This document shows, piece after piece, positions 5,918 through 6,777 of a stretch of DNA of 6,777 nucleotides. A program made the position numbers and the translations under genes. The stretch's first letter is position 1. Every line of letters starts with the position of its first letter. The stretch is from an uncultured Bacteroidota bacterium (GTDB taxonomy: Bacteria > Bacteroidota > Bacteroidia > Chitinophagales > Chitinophagaceae): NCBI GenBank assembly GCA_903825065.1, contig CAIJZG010000138.1:1-6777 (forward strand), written 5' to 3'. A model generated the notes under the pieces. The model made no database searches. It was not told where the DNA came from and saw nothing but the letters and a program-made list of their open reading frames with translations.

Positions 5918-5925
5918 TAATTTTG
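5918..5925 (+). promoter_or_regulatory. Candidate -7 element for sdaA
   Basis: TAATTTTG at 5918-5925 matches the Bacteroidota -7 consensus TAnnTTTG exactly. It lies 21 nt before the sdaA ATG, much as the nusB -7 box lies 25 nt before its ATG. The -33 position expected 19 bp upstream (5895-5898) reads ATGG and is a poor match to TTTG, which lowers confidence. Confidence 0.42.
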
Positions 5926-5946
5926 ATATTCAATTAATGATTGATT

Positions 5947-6777
5947 ATGCCTCACGAGTCGATTTCTGTTTTTGATATGTTTAAAATAGGAGTAGGACCT
6001 TCTAGTTCTCATACACTTGGGCCCTGGCGTGCAGCATTAGATTGTTTGGAACAAATCAAACAACGCTCGAGTCTTTCTGAAGTAAAGTCTATCAAGATCT
6101 TGTTATATGGTTCACTTGCCAAAACAGGAAAGGGGCATGGTACAGATATTGCAATTTATATGGGTCTTTGTGGTGAAGATCCTGTAACCATTGATGTAAA
6201 CAGTATTACTCCCAAAATAAGATCTATTCAGACAAAAAAAGAATTGTTATTAGGGGGGATAGTTCCTATCCAGTTTGATACTGATTATGACTTACATTTT
6301 ATAGTAAAAGATTGTTTGAGTTTTCATCCAAACGGACTTTCTTTTCTGGTGGAATTAAAAAATGGAAACTCTTGGTGTGATACTTATTTTTCTATTGGAG
6401 GGGGATTTATTGTTAAAGAAAATCAAGTAGTTGATAAGAAAGATCAAATTGATTTGCCATTCCCAATTAATACCGCTGATGACTTACTTCATTGGTGTAT
6501 GAAGGGGTTAAGCATAAGTGAAGTGGTACTCGAAAATGAATCTGCTTGGAGATCAGAAGCAAATACCCGTGAAGGGGTATTGCAAATTTGGAAGGCAATG
6601 AAGGAATGTATTTACAGAGGATGCAAAACGGATGGAGAATTGCCTGGTGGCTTAGAGGTTCAAAGAAGGGCTTCAGCATTGAACAAAAAATTGTTGAAAA
6701 ACCAAATTTATACAGATTTTGAGCAATGGTTAGCATTAATAAAAAGTGGTGGACAAAATTTTAATTATATACTAGAT
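5947..6777 (+). CDS. sdaA: L-serine dehydratase (L-serine ammonia-lyase), single-chain, N-terminal 277 residues
   Basis: This enzyme deaminates L-serine to pyruvate and ammonia using a [4Fe-4S] cluster, in the cytosol. The frame is open to the right edge, so the 277 residues seen are a bit over half of the usual ~455-475. The beta-chain domain comes first: ISVFDMFKIGVGPSSSHTLGP (6-26) with the family's SSSHT substrate loop, YGSLAKTGKGHGTD (54-67), and CDTYFSIGGGFIV (144-156). The alpha-chain domain begins at about 180, with the ELPGGLEVQRRAS segment (231-243) that precedes the catalytic region. Both domains in one frame identify the fused, E. coli SdaA-like form, not the two-subunit Gram-positive form. 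The cluster-binding cysteines lie beyond the window. The start ATG 5947 gives the normal short N-terminus; there is no Shine-Dalgarno. Divergent from the aminotransferase across 176 bp. Confidence 0.95.
   Translation, partial: MPHESISVFDMFKIGVGPSSSHTLGPWRAALDCLEQIKQRSSLSEVKSIKILLYGSLAKTGKGHGTDIAIYMGLCGEDPVTIDVNSITPKIRSIQTKKELLLGGIVPIQFDTDYDLHFIVKDCLSFHPNGLSFLVELKNGNSWCDTYFSIGGGFIVKENQVVDKKDQIDLPFPINTADDLLHWCMKGLSISEVVLENESAWRSEANTREGVLQIWKAMKECIYRGCKTDGELPGGLEVQRRASALNKKLLKNQIYTDFEQWLALIKSGGQNFNYILD

Noticed and set aside
5895..5975. Small plus-strand ORF of 26 codons (MALGASSLNFDIQ...) overlapping the sdaA start
   Set aside because: Its ATG lies upstream of the sdaA -7 element, so it would not be on the predicted transcript; it has no run of regulatory codons (such as Ser repeats) that would suggest a leader peptide.
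6467..6736. Minus-strand frame of 89 codons inside sdaA
   Set aside because: It is antisense to a well-conserved serine dehydratase; a shadow.

Overview
The window is a housekeeping stretch from a low-GC, AT-rich member of the Bacteroidota. Three things point there. The start codons lack Shine-Dalgarno sequences and sit in A-rich leaders. Promoter-like sites match the Bacteroidota form TTTG-N19-TAnnTTTG. The nusB - DUF1573 lipoprotein - yajC - coaE gene order and the ~300-residue NusB are, as I recall, typical of the phylum. The protein sequences look closest to the Chitinophagaceae, but that is an impression and not a measurement.

Layout. (1) Positions 1-1056, minus strand: the groES-groEL chaperonin operon, with groEL cut by the left window edge. 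(2) 1057-1377: a divergent intergenic region with a weak candidate groES promoter and a strong candidate nusB promoter. (3) 1378-4516, plus strand: six tightly packed genes, namely nusB, a DUF1573 lipoprotein, yajC, coaE, an antibiotic-biosynthesis-monooxygenase (ABM) domain protein, and an unrecognised single-pass membrane protein. An intrinsic terminator hairpin lies between yajC and coaE, and its U-tract ends directly at the coaE ATG. (4) 4518-4553: a bidirectional terminator between convergent genes. (5) 4580-5770, minus strand: a class I aspartate-type aminotransferase. (6) 5771-5946: a short divergent region with a promoter candidate for the next gene. (7) 5947 to the right edge, plus strand: the N-terminal 277 residues of a single-chain L-serine dehydratase.

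How the genes work together. GroES/GroEL fold cytosolic proteins. NusB acts in antitermination and rRNA transcription, YajC in the Sec translocon, and CoaE in the last step of coenzyme A synthesis. The aminotransferase and serine dehydratase both belong to central amino-acid metabolism (oxaloacetate/aspartate and serine/pyruvate), but they are divergently transcribed and need not be co-regulated.

I found no mobile element, CRISPR array, RNA gene or defence system, and no clear new system. The points most worth a second look are the terminator abutting the coaE start, a possible internal repeat in the long NusB, and the unrecognised membrane protein at the end of the operon.
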